64,000 bases of DNA, from positions 7,547,501 to 7,611,500 of the forward strand of contig OZ022256.1 in NCBI GenBank assembly GCA_963978905.1, in the 5' to 3' direction. Every line of letters starts with the position of its first letter. The first letter of the stretch is position 1. A program made the translations under genes and the position numbers. Source of the DNA: Trichostrongylus colubriformis. Lineage: Eukaryota; Nematoda; Chromadorea; Rhabditida; Trichostrongylidae. The notes beneath the pieces were generated by a model. It was not told where the DNA came from. It ran no database searches and saw nothing but the letters and a program-made list of their open reading frames with translations. Positions 61,915-64,000 of the stretch are shown here, in pieces.

Positions 61915-62850
61915 GTTATACTTCCCATGGAGCTTTGGAATGAGACCTGGATGGATCGATAGAGCTTCGAATACTGATTATAACTCTGAAAACCAAAATA
62001 GTAAATGGCATTCTGAAGCGAGCTACGAGGGGTCAAAATTTGCCTATGACTCGCCTGTGACATCTTATTGGCGAGGCACTTTGCCATCAGCACGGTCGTT
62101 GTTAAACCTGCTCCGAGCACCGTGGCTTACTGCCAGTTCCAGATTTGCAGATTGGGGTTGTGGGTTTGTTCCTCGCTGGTGCATTTTCTCTTGCATTTTG
62201 TGTTTCATTGTCAAGAAGTGCTTTTCTTTCACTTCTGGACGTTTTCTTCTACTGATGCCTATCGCACACATCATTTACTCTACCACTTTATTAATAACAA
62301 GTAATATTGCTCACAAGGGGGAGATACCACGTAGAGGAGACTTCTCCTCTGTCCAATGTGCTGCCACCCAATAGCCCGTGAATTTTTCCGAAATTTGTTC
62401 TGCTCGGAAATCTGGGAAGTTACGGCCGAATTGGCCAAAAACTTGTCCGTTGAGGTAATTTGACTGCCTGAACACGATTATCACGCTGGTTCCGCACGAA
62501 AAGGACTGGCTCGCGCGTTATGGTCTTCCGAACAAAGTATTCTTTATTCAGGTAAAAGACAATGGAACACAAAATGTGAAGAAGCCTTCGCCAGCGGCGA
62601 GCAAGCCCTCGACCCCTATCCTGCAGATCCGGAACTCTACCACTGAGCTGCGATAGCCGTTGCTGGCTCAGGAACGGCCGTGGTGGTGGCAAGGTGTCTG
62701 CCAATGAGATGTCACAGCCAAAGTATGACCACTCGTAACTCGCTTCAGAATGCCATTCAGCAATTTTGGTTTTCACCCTTATAATCAGTATTCGGAGCTC
62801 TATCTATCAATGCGGGTCTCATTCCGGAGTTCCATGGGAAGCTAAATACC
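61915..62850. mobile_element. Large fold-back element (family F1), copy 2
   Basis: Arms start cttcccatggagctttggaa and end gttccatgggaagctaaata. Matching internal blocks (ttggcgaggcactttgccat / gcaaggtgtctgccaatgag; caatagcccgtgaatttttc in the centre) align with 34460-35395. The right arm keeps a tRNA-like CAGCTCAGTGGTAGAGTTCC segment on the minus strand (about 62580-62660). Confidence 0.82.
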
Positions 62851-62860
62851 GTTCCTTGTT

Positions 62861-63031
62861 AGACCGTATTCAAACTCAGCGCTGGCAGGGCGAGGCAGAG
62901 TGATGCGAGAGAGGTGCGGAGGCGATGCAGGCAGCGAGGCAGGGTGGCGTAGGCGGGCATGCAGAGGTACGAGACAGTGAAATACCTCCTCCCCCTTGCT
63001 GGCCGCTGCGCAGAGTATGAATGCGACTTTA
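62861..63031. repeat. MITE family M1 copy abutting the fold-back element
   Basis: Ends agaccgtattcaaactcagc and cgcagagtatgaatgcgact; the interior has ggcagggcgaggcagagtg. Confidence 0.7.
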
Positions 63032-64000
63032 CGCAGCATCTCTTTGAGTGGACTTCAATCATAATGCCACACCTTTGGAGGGGCGGGGGAGGAGGATGGG
63101 CAATGAAGGTCATGTGACCGACCATTTTCTCACACACCATACCTTACTCTGTGTCCCATTCGGCAAAATCATTATAATACTGTCCCCCGAACGGCCGAAC
63201 TCGATTTCCCACACCATACGAGAATGGGGGTACATGCCTCTTGTTACTACAGTACTTTCAGGTATTTCACATGTACCATTACGGACGTTCTGTAAACGAA
63301 CCATCACTTGCGACTTTTCTTTTCCCAAGGAACTCAAGCGCATCGTTCAAGGTGAAGTCTTTCAGGACACCTTCTGACTTGTAGTGTTGCCTTTTCCTTG
63401 GCAGATATTACTGTATTGGAGAAATTGCTGCAGTAAGTAGAAATGAGATAAATTCTGTCAGACATAAGTACAGATGGTAGACGAGTTGAAGTAGAAATAA
63501 AGTACATAGTTGTTAGATTATCCGAAGACTCGAATGTTAAGACAAGGAAGGATTACACTGAATATTATTTGCCCAATATCAGTCAGTTGAACTGTGAATA
63601 GAGAGAGATTCATATTAATTATTTATAAAGTGCCTGCATGTAACAGAGTCAGTTTGAGCTGCGCTTCGCGGAAACCAAACAATTTGCAGTATCCTCCTTC
63701 TGTGCTCATCAGTAAGGGAAAGGAGAGAAAATAAATTGTTGTACCAGCTTTTCTATTATATCATGTACTTTTATATGATATTAAAATCGTTTATGTACTT
63801 TCCATGGATCGTTTTCAGCGGGTCACAATTTCGTGGAGTAGATGATATGATAATGTTATAAATAAGTGGATAATACGTGAGTACGCAAACTCCAATGAAT
63901 CAGGTGCAGCTAATTTTGAAATTTTGAATTAGTGGACGGCGATGAGCGGGAAATGAACAGTAAGCCACCTGAGAATGGTATCAAGTGGATACCGCTGGAT
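63032..64000. other. Window-end stretch, probable intron 2 of bestrophin C
   Basis: No exon recognised on either strand. Bestrophin exon 2 signatures (GWIE, PLTFML) are absent. AT-rich toward the end. Confidence 0.4.

Noticed and set aside
1..64000. CRISPR arrays, bacterial operons, Shine-Dalgarno sites
   Set aside because: The spliced eukaryotic genes and the absence of regularly spaced short repeats exclude them.

Overview
Nuclear DNA of a nematode, most likely a clade V (strongylid, hookworm-like) parasite. The phylum call rests on a two-exon cuticle collagen, short exons with worm-type acceptors (TTTTCAG/TTTTAG), probable spliced-leader acceptors just upstream of start codons, a tandem set of bestrophin genes, and abundant mariner/Tc1/MITE debris. 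The strongylid assignment is inference only.

Layout. 0-7 kb: a small hypothetical gene (1122-1474, -), a decayed mariner (to 2669), and a complete 14-exon UTP6 gene (2737-7028, -). 7-14 kb: MITEs and a five-exon C2H2 zinc-finger gene (9800-11086, +) that is intact except for one 1-nt frame break. 14.3-26 kb: bestrophin A (-), with tentative C-terminal tail exons near 14.4-14.9 kb. 26-36 kb: repeats, a large fold-back element carrying tRNA-like segments, and a tentative last exon of bestrophin B. 36.6-43.9 kb: bestrophin B (-), conserved core complete. 44-51 kb: a cuticle collagen on the opposite strand (46835-47920, +) among dispersed repeats. 52-64 kb: bestrophin C (-); exons 3-10 are visible and exons 1-2 must lie beyond 64000.

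The three bestrophins share exon phases almost base for base (exon lengths 179, 135, 94, 73, 155, 78, 90, 63 and 81 in B). They keep the family's pore-neck and Ca2+-clasp residues where those exons are visible, so this is a tandem paralog array of probable anion channels. It has diverged mainly in exon 10 and the tail, and by one extra intron in A. Their introns hold most of the mobile DNA: a Tc1-type deletion derivative, a LINE-like tail, fold-back elements, a 457-bp near-perfect palindrome, and a mariner whose end lies 22 bp from the exon 6 acceptor of gene C.

UTP6 (ribosome biogenesis), the zinc-finger protein, the bestrophins and the collagen have no shared pathway. I saw no operon, CRISPR array or confident canonical tRNA/rRNA gene. 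All exon calls were made by eye from open frames, splice consensus and phase agreement; no alignment or transcript data were available.
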